Shown here: piece after piece, positions 1 through 5,850 of the stretch
Numbering within the stretch: position 1 is the stretch's first letter
Layout of the letters: the number at the start of each line of letters is the position of its first letter
NCBI GenBank assembly: GCA_001556025.1
Contig: LSIB01000125.1
Span: 1-7,403 of the forward strand
Source of the DNA: Rhizobiales bacterium CCH3-A5
Lineage (GTDB): Bacteria > Pseudomonadota > Alphaproteobacteria > Rhizobiales > Beijerinckiaceae
Direction: 5' to 3'
Length of the DNA: 7,403 nucleotides
Position numbers and translations under genes: made by a program
Notes under the pieces: generated by a model
The model's input: only the letters and a program-made list of their open reading frames with translations
Database searches by the model: none
Told to the model about the DNA's origin: nothing

Positions 1-318
1 CCGCCGGAGCCGCCGCCCCCGCCTTACGAGCCGCAACTCCTGAAACTCGCGGAGATCATCGGCTCGCTGTCCTATCTGCGCACGCTCTGCGCCGCACGCG
101 AGGCGCAGGACTGGCGCGACCGCATGGCGGCGCTGATCGAGGCGGAAGGCCGAACCACCCAGCGCCGCGAGCGCCTGACCAGCGCCTATAACCGGGGTTT
201 CCGAGCCTATGCTGCGACACACCGGCTCTGCACCGAAGGCAGCCAGGAGGCCTCGGCACGGCTCGCCGGCGAGGGCGAGCGCCTCGCCACCACGCTGGCT
301 GGCCGCTATGGCGGATAG
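1..318 (+). CDS. TIGR02301 family protein, 3' end only (5' part lies outside the window)
   Basis: The frame is open from the first base and closes at TAG 316-318, giving the last 105 residues. The visible part begins with a proline-rich stretch (PPEPPPPPYEP). It continues with a helical segment around LAEIIGSLSYLRTLC, a WRDRM-LIEAEG block and an LTSAYNRGFRAY block, and ends with HRLCTEG. This order, with two cysteines (visible residues 30 and 77), matches my recollection of TIGR02301, an uncharacterised alphaproteobacterial family whose members usually start with a signal peptide and a Pro-rich linker. The signal peptide would lie upstream and cannot be checked. The two Cys could form a disulfide if the protein is periplasmic, which is inference. 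The function is unknown. The small gene at 503-772 follows on the same strand after 184 bp. Confidence 0.8.
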   Translation, partial: PPEPPPPPYEPQLLKLAEIIGSLSYLRTLCAAREAQDWRDRMAALIEAEGRTTQRRERLTSAYNRGFRAYAATHRLCTEGSQEASARLAGEGERLATTLAGRYGG

Positions 319-502
319 TTCTGCGCCGAACCAAGCCGAATCTTCGCCAAAACTCTCCGCGCCGCGTTAACCTTTCTTAAAGGCGGCGGTGGCGGCGCTG
401 CCGCCGGCTCAGTATGATCGCGATGCTGACAAAGGCGACTCGGCCCCTTGGGGCCTGAGGCTGCCCAGCCAGCGCGACCATGCCGCAGAGTATCGAGCCG
501 CG

Positions 503-772
503 ATGTCCAGCTTCTCCGACGAATTGCCGCTCGAAGCCAGTGTGAGCGAGGAGCGCTCCGACGAGCGCCGCGTCGCCTACGGCTATGTCGAGGACGCGTT
601 CGCTGAAGCCCAGTCCGACGGGCTAGACTCCGACGCGCTCGCCCATGCCGCGCTCTTCGCCGCGTTCCGCACGCTGGTCGGGACCTATGGCGAGGAGGCG
701 ACGGCCGTCTTCTCAGAGGCCCTGCCCGAGAAGATCCGCGGCGGCGCGTTCACCGCCGGCACGCGCCACTGA
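503..772 (+). CDS. Small conserved hypothetical protein, 89 aa
   Basis: This is an acidic 89-residue protein running from MSSFSDELPLEAS to TAGTRH and ending at TGA 770-772. The central part (YGYVEDAFAEAQSDGLDSDALAHAALFAAFRTLVGTYGEEA, residues ~24-64) reads as two amphipathic helices followed by ALPEKIRGG. I recall similar short proteins in Hyphomicrobiales with a D-x-L-A-x-AALFAAF core, but know no function. There is no signal peptide, membrane segment or recognisable catalytic motif. The ATG at 503 is preferred because conserved-looking sequence begins just after it. An in-frame GTG at 389 would add 38 residues (MAALPPAQYDRD...) that look like translated non-coding DNA. No strong Shine-Dalgarno supports either start. 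The stop lies 3 bp from the stop of the convergent flavin oxidoreductase gene. Confidence 0.65.
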   Translation: MSSFSDELPLEASVSEERSDERRVAYGYVEDAFAEAQSDGLDSDALAHAALFAAFRTLVGTYGEEATAVFSEALPEKIRGGAFTAGTRH

Positions 773-775
773 GTC

Positions 776-1768
776 CTATGCCGGCCTGACCGACCCGCCC
801 TGCCCGATGGCCAGCAGCGCTTCGGCGCGCTCGACGATGTCGCGCACGATCGCGCCAGCCGGCGGGATGTCCTTGACGAGGCCCGCCCCCTCGCCGGCGA
901 TCACCGCCGCCATGTCGAAATCGCCGGCCTCGCGCGCCGCCTGATAGCGCGGCGCGATCTCGGCCGCATGCTGCATCAGCGCCGTCTCCCGCCCGGTCCA
1001 CCGTTCGGAATGCTCATTGACGAGACAGCGCCCGGTGAATGGCGCCGGCCAGACATTGCGCCGCGAAATATCGAAAACGAGCCCGCGCACCGTGTCGTCG
1101 CCCGACGCCCTGACGATGCGCTCCTTGGCTGCCGCGTGCCCGGCCGCCTCGATGCTCGCATAGAAGCGCGTGCCGACGACGACGCCCTCCGCACCGAGCA
1201 TCAGCGCAGCGGCCAGACCGCGCCCGTCCGCGACCCCGCCGGCCGCGACCACCACCGCCCTGTCTCCGACCGCGTCGACCACCGCCGGCACCAGTGCGAA
1301 GGTTCCGCGCGACGCGCCATGGCCGCCGGCCTCCGAGCCCTGCGCCACGACGATGTCGGCCCCTTTGGCGACGGCGTCGACCGCCATCGCGACCGACTGA
1401 ACCTGACAGATGACGCGCGCGCCGGCGGCCTTGATTCGCTCGGCAAACGGCGCGGGATCGCCGAAGGAGAGCCAGACCGCGTCGGGCTTGGCCGCCAGCG
1501 CCTGGTCGAGCAGATGCGCGTGCCTGGCGAGGCTCCAGGTGATGAAACCGACGCCGAAGCGCAGGCCTGACTCTGACTTCGCAGCGACCAGCGCAGGCAG
1601 TTCCGCCGCCAGCCAGTCGGCGTCGCCATAACCGCCGCCGAGAATGCCGAAGCCGCCGGCCCGCGATACGGCCTGGGTCAGCTTCGCATCCGCGACGATA
1701 TCCATCGCCGCCAGCATCACAGGATGCTCGACGCCCAGAAGGCGTGTCAGGCGCGTGTCGAGGGGCAT
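776..1768 (-). CDS. Nitronate monooxygenase family, NAD(P)H-dependent flavin oxidoreductase
   Basis: This 330-residue protein is a full-length TIM-barrel flavoprotein of the nitronate monooxygenase (2-nitropropane dioxygenase) family. Family members bind FMN and oxidise alkyl nitronates, or act as NAD(P)H:quinone or other flavin reductases. Visible motifs are the N-terminal strand VEHPVMLAAMDIVAD, followed by AVSRAGGFGILGGG (33-46). QGSEAGGHG (143-151) carries the conserved His150 of the AGGH motif, and AAGGVADGRGLAAALMLGAE (175-194) with VVVGTRF (196-202) forms the FMN-phosphate region. There is no signal peptide, so it is probably cytosolic. The ATG at 1766-1768 has no obvious Shine-Dalgarno. 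The gene is divergent from a LysR-type regulator 135 bp away, the usual arrangement for an LTTR and its target. The same fold includes FabK, but the FabI gene nearby and the sequence details make FabK less likely. The true substrate cannot be told from sequence. Confidence 0.88.
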   Translation of the reverse strand: MPLDTRLTRLLGVEHPVMLAAMDIVADAKLTQAVSRAGGFGILGGGYGDADWLAAELPALVAAKSESGLRFGVGFITWSLARHAHLLDQALAAKPDAVWLSFGDPAPFAERIKAAGARVICQVQSVAMAVDAVAKGADIVVAQGSEAGGHGASRGTFALVPAVVDAVGDRAVVVAAGGVADGRGLAAALMLGAEGVVVGTRFYASIEAAGHAAAKERIVRASGDDTVRGLVFDISRRNVWPAPFTGRCLVNEHSERWTGRETALMQHAAEIAPRYQAAREAGDFDMAAVIAGEGAGLVKDIPPAGAIVRDIVERAEALLAIGQGGSVRPA

Positions 1769-1811
1769 GGCAAGCTCGCGGAGAGGATGATCGGCGAAGC
1801 CAGGTTAGCGC

Positions 1812-1866
1812 AATCGTTCATTTCAAAAAAATGATTTATATAGATATCAAGTATCTGTCAGACAGA
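1812..1866. promoter_or_regulatory. Divergent control region with three inverted repeats, including a T-N11-A LysR-type box
   Basis: This AT-rich island, in otherwise GC-rich DNA, separates the flavin oxidoreductase and lysR starts. It contains TCATTT-N5-AAATGA (1818-1834), AGATA-N5-TATCT (1842-1856) and TCTGTC-A-GACAGA (1854-1866). The last is a perfect 13-bp dyad that fits the LysR-family T-N11-A consensus and overlaps the preceding repeat by three bases. LysR-type regulators typically bind such a recognition site plus an adjacent activation site near the promoter of the divergent gene. The AT-rich segment 1829-1846 (including TATA and TAGATA) could supply -10 elements for either direction, but I cannot place exact promoters. 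The assignment to the neighbouring regulator is inference from position and symmetry. Confidence 0.6.
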
Positions 1867-1903
1867 ATGCGAATCACCCGCCGCCTGGCCTGAGAGCGCC
1901 CGC

Positions 1904-2842
1904 ATGGACGTCACCGAACTGACCACCTTCCTCACGGTCGCACGCGCCGGCGCGATCACTGCCGCCGCGCGCGAGCTCAACACCGTGCAGTCCAACGTCA
2001 CGGCGCGAATCCGCATGCTCGAGGACGAGATCGGCCTGCCGCTGTTCGAGCGCCGCAGCCGCGGCATGGCGCTGACCGAGGCCGGCCAGCGCCTGCTGCC
2101 TTACGCGGAGCGCGTGCTCGCCCTGCTGCGCGAGGCGAGGCAGGCGGCGCGCGAGGACGGCGCAGCGCAGGGCCCACTCGGCATCGGCGCAATGGAGACC
2201 ACAGCCGCGATCCGCCTGCCGCCGCTACTGGCGGCCTTCCATCAGGCTTGTCCGGCCGTGCGGCTCAGCGTGCAGGCGGGGCCGACCGCGCAACTCGTCG
2301 AGGCCGTGCTGCGTCGCGAGATCGACGGAGCGTTTGTCGCCGGCCCGATCCAGCATGGCGAGTTGACGGCGCTGCCGGCCTTTTCGGAGGAATTGGGGCT
2401 GGTCACGCAAGCCTCGATCGGCGAGGGCGACCTGGCTGCGGCGCTCGGGCGTGAGGGGCTGACGATCCTGACGTTCCGGCAGGGCTGCAGCTATCGCCAG
2501 CGGCTCGAACAGGTGCTCGCCCGCTTCGGCCAGCCGACTTACGCCCGGCTCGAATTCGGCACGCTGGACGGCATATTGGGTTGCGTCGCCGCCGGCGTCG
2601 GCATCACGCTGATGCCACGCGCGGTCGTGGCGCAGGCCGCACAGCGCGAGGCCCTGCGCTGGCACAAGCTCGATGGCGAAGGCGGCGAAGCGACGACGCT
2701 GTTCGTGCGCCGCCGCGACGCCTATGAGAGCGAGGCGATGCGGCGGTTCGTGGGGCTGCTGGGGGAGGGTGTGGCTGGCGAGGCGAGTTCGGGAAAGGTT
2801 CGGGCGGGGAGCAGGCGGGCTGCGGCCGTTCTAACAGCCTGA
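1904..2842 (+). CDS. LysR-type transcriptional regulator
   Basis: This 312-residue protein has the standard LysR layout. An N-terminal winged helix-turn-helix spans about residues 3-62 (LTTFLTVARAGAITAAARELN, then VQSNVTARIRMLEDEIG, then LPLFERRSRGMALTEAG). A linker helix covers about 63-90, and a periplasmic-binding-like effector domain covers about 90-287, with GVGITLMPRAVV (231-242) near its end. The ATG at 1904 is preceded by GAGAG (1892-1896) at acceptable spacing. It is divergent from the nitronate monooxygenase-type gene, and the gap holds dyads suitable for LysR binding, so it probably regulates that gene and itself; the inducer is unknown. The last ~23 residues (from VAGEASSGK) are low-complexity and beyond the usual domain end, perhaps a drifted C-terminus. 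The family call is secure, the target is inferred. Confidence 0.92.
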   Translation: MDVTELTTFLTVARAGAITAAARELNTVQSNVTARIRMLEDEIGLPLFERRSRGMALTEAGQRLLPYAERVLALLREARQAAREDGAAQGPLGIGAMETTAAIRLPPLLAAFHQACPAVRLSVQAGPTAQLVEAVLRREIDGAFVAGPIQHGELTALPAFSEELGLVTQASIGEGDLAAALGREGLTILTFRQGCSYRQRLEQVLARFGQPTYARLEFGTLDGILGCVAAGVGITLMPRAVVAQAAQREALRWHKLDGEGGEATTLFVRRRDAYESEAMRRFVGLLGEGVAGEASSGKVRAGSRRAAAVLTA

Positions 2843-2869
2843 CCGGACCTCACTCTTCGCGCTCTGTCC

Positions 2870-2940
2870 GATCGATTGCTTGACGGTGTCATCCGATCGG
2901 TCGGGCGGGGATCGATCCCTTTCCCTTTAGAAGCGATCGC
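2870..2940. repeat. Cluster of GATC-centred palindromes in the fabI leader
   Basis: The 195-bp gap between lysR and fabI holds five GATC tetramers within 69 bp (2870, 2895, 2910, 2914, 2935). Three lie in longer perfect palindromes: CCGATCGG (2893-2900), the 12-bp GGGATCGATCCC (2908-2919), and GCGATCGC (2933-2940). They could be operator sites for fabI or chance in a CGATCG-rich genome. A TTGACG at 2880-2885 looks like a -35 element but lacks a matching -10. No gene is seen in the gap. Confidence 0.3.
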
Positions 2941-3037
2941 CCACCCATGGCTGACTCGGTTACCGCGAAATCCGGTTTCCCCTTTGCACCATCCTGTTCT
3001 AAGAGACCGCTCCTTTTGTTTCGTTCCAGGGTCTCCG

Positions 3038-3877
3038 ATGCCTGACGCCAGCACTGCCGCCCCGACCGCCAACCTGCTCAAGGGCAAGCGCGGCCTCGTG
3101 ATGGGCGTCGCCAACAACCGCTCGATCGCCTGGGGCATCGCCAAGGCCGCCGCCGACGCCGGGGCGGAACTCGCCTTCACCTATCAGGGCGATGCGCTGA
3201 AGAAGCGCGTCGAGCCGCTGGCCAAACAGGTCGGCGGGCATCTCGTCGGCCATTGCGACGTCACCGACGGGGCCTCGATCGACGCCGTGTTCGCCGAGGT
3301 CGAAAAGCTCTGGGGCAAGCTCGACTTCGTTGTCCACTGCATCGCCTTTTCCGACAAGGACGAACTGACGGGCCGCTATGTCGAGACGACCGAGGGCAAC
3401 TTCACCAAGTCGCTGCTGATCTCGTGCTATTCCTTCACGGCCGTGACGCAGCGCGCCGAGAAGCTGATGAGCGACGGCGGCGCCATGCTGACGCTGACCT
3501 ATTACGGCGCCGAGAAATGGATGCCGCATTACAACGTCATGGGCGTCGCCAAGGCCGCGCTGGAGGCGAGCGTGAAGTATCTCGCGGCCGATCTCGGCCC
3601 ATCGAATATCCGCGTCAACGCGATCTCGGCCGGGCCGATCAAGACGCTGGCAGCGTCCGGCATCGGCGATTTCCGCTACATCCTGCGCTGGAACGAATAC
3701 AACTCGCCTCTGCGCCGCACCGTGACGATCGAGGAGGTCGGCGAGACGGCGGTGTTCCTCGTCTCCGACATGTCGCGCGGCATCACCGGCGAGGTGTTGC
3801 ATGTCGACGCCGGCTATCATGTCGTGGGCATGAAGGTGCCGACCGCGCCCGACATCACGCTCGACAAGGGCGAGTGA
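3038..3877 (+). CDS. fabI: Enoyl-[acyl-carrier-protein] reductase [NADH] FabI
   Basis: This 279-residue protein is a short-chain dehydrogenase/reductase of the FabI type. It reduces trans-2-enoyl-ACP with NADH in the last step of each fatty-acid elongation cycle, in the cytosol. Motifs are the nucleotide-binding GVANNRSIAWGIA (23-35), the CDVTD block (73-77), the catalytic pair Tyr155 (in TYYGAE) and Tyr165 with Lys172 (YNVMGVAK, the Y-x6-K signature), and NAISAGPIKTLAASGIGDFR (194-213). These align with E. coli Tyr146, Tyr156 and Lys163. ATG 3038 is chosen because AGGG (3028-3031) lies six bases upstream and the FabI fold begins shortly after. The open frame continues 54 codons upstream without FabI-like sequence. 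Ala103 occupies the place of E. coli Gly93, a known triclosan and diazaborine resistance site. The gene is convergent with the folate cluster, with a palindromic repeat between them. Confidence 0.95.
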   Translation: MPDASTAAPTANLLKGKRGLVMGVANNRSIAWGIAKAAADAGAELAFTYQGDALKKRVEPLAKQVGGHLVGHCDVTDGASIDAVFAEVEKLWGKLDFVVHCIAFSDKDELTGRYVETTEGNFTKSLLISCYSFTAVTQRAEKLMSDGGAMLTLTYYGAEKWMPHYNVMGVAKAALEASVKYLAADLGPSNIRVNAISAGPIKTLAASGIGDFRYILRWNEYNSPLRRTVTIEEVGETAVFLVSDMSRGITGEVLHVDAGYHVVGMKVPTAPDITLDKGE

Positions 3878-3904
3878 GGGGAGCGCGAGCCGCCGGCCCG
3901 CTTT

Positions 3905-3983
3905 CGTCATTGCGAGCGCAGCGAAGCAATCGAGCGTCTCGCTTCACGACCTCCTGGATTGCTTCGCTGCGCTCGCAATGACG
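3905..3983. repeat. Palindromic repeat with perfect 27-bp arms (REP-like), possible bidirectional terminator
   Basis: The left arm 3905-3931 (beginning CGTCATTGCGAGC) and right arm 3957-3983 (ending GCTCGCAATGACG) are perfect reverse complements over 27 bp, separated by a 25-bp spacer. Such CGTCATTGCGAGC...GCGAAGCAATC units are, as I recall, dispersed many times in Bosea, Bradyrhizobium and related genomes. It lies 27 bp after the fabI stop and runs into the 3' end of the convergent folK gene. Transcripts from either side would form a very stable hairpin, which could end transcription or protect the 3' end. No T-tract follows on either side, so it is not a standard intrinsic terminator. Confidence 0.88.
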
Positions 3984-4492
3984 GGGATGGCTTCGAGCAG
4001 GCCTTGGGTCGCTCCAGCGTCTGGCCTAACATCGGCCGTCACCTTTACATCTGCGAGGTCGGCGATCGCCTGCCCTTCGATCATCATCCCCGGCGCAATC
4101 TCCGCCAGCGGCGCCAGCACGAAGGCTCTCTCCGCGATGCGCGGATGGGGGAGTTGCAACCCCGGCTCAGCGATGGCCTCGTCGCCATAGCTCAGGATAT
4201 CGATATCGAGCGTGCGCGGGCCCCAGCGCTCGCCGCGCTCGCGGCCGGCCTTGCGTTCGAGATCGAGCACCAGAGCCAGCAGGGCGCGGGCCGACAGTGT
4301 GGTCTCCACCAGCGCCGCCATGTTGAGGAACTCCGGCTGGTCGAGCTTGCCCCAGGGCGCGGTGCGCCAGACGCTCGACAGCCTTAGCACCGCGACCTCG
4401 GGATGGGCGTCGAGCGCGCGCAATGCGCCCGCGAACGCCGCGACCGGATCGCCGAGATTACCGCCGAAGCCCAGCGCCGCCTCAATCCTCAC
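3944..4492 (-). CDS. folK: 2-amino-4-hydroxy-6-hydroxymethyldihydropteridine diphosphokinase (HPPK)
   Basis: FolK transfers pyrophosphate from ATP to 6-hydroxymethyl-7,8-dihydropterin, giving the FolP substrate. The 182-residue protein shows the N-terminal GFGGNLGDP (8-16), the VWRTAPWG and QPEFLNMAA blocks (41-60), the HPPK signature RWGPRTLDIDIL (89-100) with Mg-binding Asp96 and Asp98, and LPHPRIAERAFVLAPLAEIAP (114-134, split in my reading as LPHPRIAERAF and VLAPLAEIAP). The GTG at 4490-4492 is chosen as start: it gives VRIEAALG directly before the fold and overlaps the end of folB by 11 bp. Upstream in-frame codons back to 4588 only mirror folB. The last ~13 residues (VIASAAKQSRRS) are encoded by the right arm and spacer of the palindromic repeat, so the original stop was probably lost when the repeat arrived. 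Identity is secure, the start is likely. Confidence 0.93.
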   Translation of the reverse strand: MRIEAALGFGGNLGDPVAAFAGALRALDAHPEVAVLRLSSVWRTAPWGKLDQPEFLNMAALVETTLSARALLALVLDLERKAGRERGERWGPRTLDIDILSYGDEAIAEPGLQLPHPRIAERAFVLAPLAEIAPGMMIEGQAIADLADVKVTADVRPDAGATQGLLEAIPVIASAAKQSRRS

Positions 4493-4856
4493 GTCGGAAG
4501 TCCAGCCTGATGCCGACGGCGGCCAGTGTCGCCGGGATCGGCGGGGCGGGCTTGCGCAGCGTGATCTCGACGCGGCTGACCGGCGCAAACTCCGACAGGA
4601 TGGCTAGCGCGACCGCGCGCGCCGCCGCCTCCAGCAGGTTGAAGCGCCTCGCCGTGAAAGCCTCCGTCACCACCGCGACGACCTTGCCATAATCCACTGT
4701 GTCGGCCAGCGAATCGCTGATCGCCGAGGCGCGGATGTCGGTCTGGAGCGCGATGTCCAGGGTGAAGCGCTGGCCAAGCCGCTCTTCTTCGGAGAAGCAG
4801 CCATGATAGGCGTAGATGTCGAGTTTTTCGATCAGTATGCTGCCGGTCTCGCTCAC
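4482..4856 (-). CDS. folB: Dihydroneopterin aldolase
   Basis: FolB cleaves 7,8-dihydroneopterin to 6-hydroxymethyl-7,8-dihydropterin and glycolaldehyde. It feeds FolK, and family members form octamers in the cytosol. The 124-residue length is typical. Visible motifs are YAYHGCFSEEERLGQRF (15-31) with Glu24 at the S. aureus Glu22 position, DTVDYGKV (52-59) with Tyr56, NLLEAAAR (73-80) with Glu76, and LRKPAPPIP (100-108) with Lys102 at the catalytic lysine position. The start is GTG 4854-4856, whose GTGA overlaps the TGA stop of folP. The 3' end overlaps the folK start by 11 bp. These overlaps and the absence of separate ribosome-binding sites suggest translational coupling along folP-folB-folK. 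Confidence 0.94.
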   Translation of the reverse strand: MSETGSILIEKLDIYAYHGCFSEEERLGQRFTLDIALQTDIRASAISDSLADTVDYGKVVAVVTEAFTARRFNLLEAAARAVALAILSEFAPVSRVEITLRKPAPPIPATLAAVGIRLDFRRED

Positions 4857-5698
4857 TGGATCGGCTCCGCATGTCGGGTCAGGGTGGCCCAGACTTTCAG
4901 CGCCTGCGCATGCTCGGCGACGTCATGGGCGCGAATGATCGAAGCGCCCTGCGACGCGCCGAACAGATGGGCGGCGATGCTGCCGGCGACACGCTGCGCC
5001 GGCACCGACTGGCCGGTGACGACGCCGATCACCGATTTGCGCGAGGCCCCGAGCAGGATGGGGCAGCCAAGTTCGCGCAGCCGCGCCAGGTTTCGGATCA
5101 GCGTCAGCGACTGCTCCGGCGTCTTGCCGAACAGGCCGATTCCGGGATCGACGACGATCTGCGCGCGCGGGACGCCTGCGTTCAGCGCGATCGCAATCGA
5201 GCGTTCGAGGAAGGCCATCACGTCGGCGAGGATGTCGAGCGCGGGATCTGTCGTCTCGCGGTTGTGCATCAGGATGATCGGCGCGCCATGGCGAGCGGCG
5301 ACGTCGGCGATGGCAGGGTCTCGCTGCGCACCCCAGACGTCGTTGACGATGGAGGCGCCTGCCTCCAGCGCAGCCTGCGCAATCTCGGCCTTGTAGGTGT
5401 CGATCGAGATCGGCGTCGCACCGCCCGCGACCAGCCCCTCGATCACCGGGATGACACGGGCGCGTTCCGTGGAGGCGTCGAGCGGGGCGTGACCGGGTCG
5501 TGTCGATTCGCCGCCGACATCGATGATGTCGGCTCCGTCCTGCGCCAGCTTGCGGCCATGGGCGATTGCCTCGGCCGCGTTCGTCAGCATGCCGCCATCG
5601 GAAAACGAATCGGGCGTGATGTTGACGACGCCCATCAGCAGCGGCGCGGCGTCGAGGACGAGCCTGCGGCCGTCGGGCAGAGTGAGAGCCGGGGGCAT
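4853..5698 (-). CDS. folP: Dihydropteroate synthase
   Basis: FolP condenses 6-hydroxymethyl-7,8-dihydropterin pyrophosphate with p-aminobenzoate to give 7,8-dihydropteroate, and is the target of sulfonamides. The 281-residue TIM barrel shows LMGVVNITPDSFSDGG (21-36), DGADIIDVGGESTRPG (54-69), SIDTYK (98-103), IVNDVWG (117-123), LMHNRETTDP (143-152), DPGIGLFGK (184-192), GASRKS (218-223) and RAHD (256-259). The loop at 184-192 reads DPG-I-G-L-F-G-K, one residue longer than the E. coli DPG-F-G-F-G-K. The ATG at 5696-5698 gives a normal N-terminus. It is the first gene of the minus-strand folP-folB-folK cluster and its stop overlaps the folB GTG. The gene is divergent from a histidine phosphatase gene. 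No folE or folC is in the window. Confidence 0.95.
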   Translation of the reverse strand: MPPALTLPDGRRLVLDAAPLLMGVVNITPDSFSDGGMLTNAAEAIAHGRKLAQDGADIIDVGGESTRPGHAPLDASTERARVIPVIEGLVAGGATPISIDTYKAEIAQAALEAGASIVNDVWGAQRDPAIADVAARHGAPIILMHNRETTDPALDILADVMAFLERSIAIALNAGVPRAQIVVDPGIGLFGKTPEQSLTLIRNLARLRELGCPILLGASRKSVIGVVTGQSVPAQRVAGSIAAHLFGASQGASIIRAHDVAEHAQALKVWATLTRHAEPIQ

Positions 5699-5730
5699 GG
5701 ATGTCGATCTTCGGGACCAGTTGCGCTTCC

Positions 5731-5757
5731 TCTATACGGGCGCGGCGGGCAGGCCAA
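5731..5757 (-). promoter_or_regulatory. Candidate promoter for the folP-folB-folK cluster
   Basis: On the minus strand TTGGCC (5757-5752) and TATAGA (5736-5731) lie 15 bp apart, 32 bp or more before the folP ATG. TTGGC fits the alphaproteobacterial -35 trend and TATAGA is a good -10, but the spacing is shorter than the usual 16-18. The position, directly upstream of the first gene of the cluster in the 152-bp divergent gap, is what makes it plausible. Confidence 0.3.
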
Positions 5758-5850
5758 CAGAAAGCGCGGCTGCGAGGCATGGCTGCGACGCATGGTCCAG
5801 CGGCGGCCGCGGGCTTTGACGTCATCGACATCAGCGTGCATGAGCCCGGC

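Noticed and set aside
776..1768. Reading the flavin oxidoreductase as FabK (enoyl-ACP reductase II)
   Set aside because: FabK shares the fold, but a FabI is present close by and the gene pairs with a divergent LysR regulator, which fits a nitronate monooxygenase-type enzyme better.
2876..3037. 54-codon upstream extension of fabI
   Set aside because: The added residues resemble no FabI N-terminus, while ATG 3038 has an AGGG at good spacing and gives the normal length.
2999..3910. Long minus-strand open frame (303 aa) opposite fabI
   Set aside because: It mirrors a secure fabI gene, has no recognisable domain, and its His/Asp/Arg-rich content is typical of an antisense shadow in GC-rich DNA.
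3905..3983. CRISPR unit or insertion-sequence end
   Set aside because: There is only one inverted pair with no regularly spaced copies, no transposase and no target-site duplication; a dispersed palindromic repeat explains it.
4493..4588. 32-codon upstream extension of folK
   Set aside because: It overlaps folB and is a frame-shifted copy of it; the fold begins right after GTG 4490-4492.
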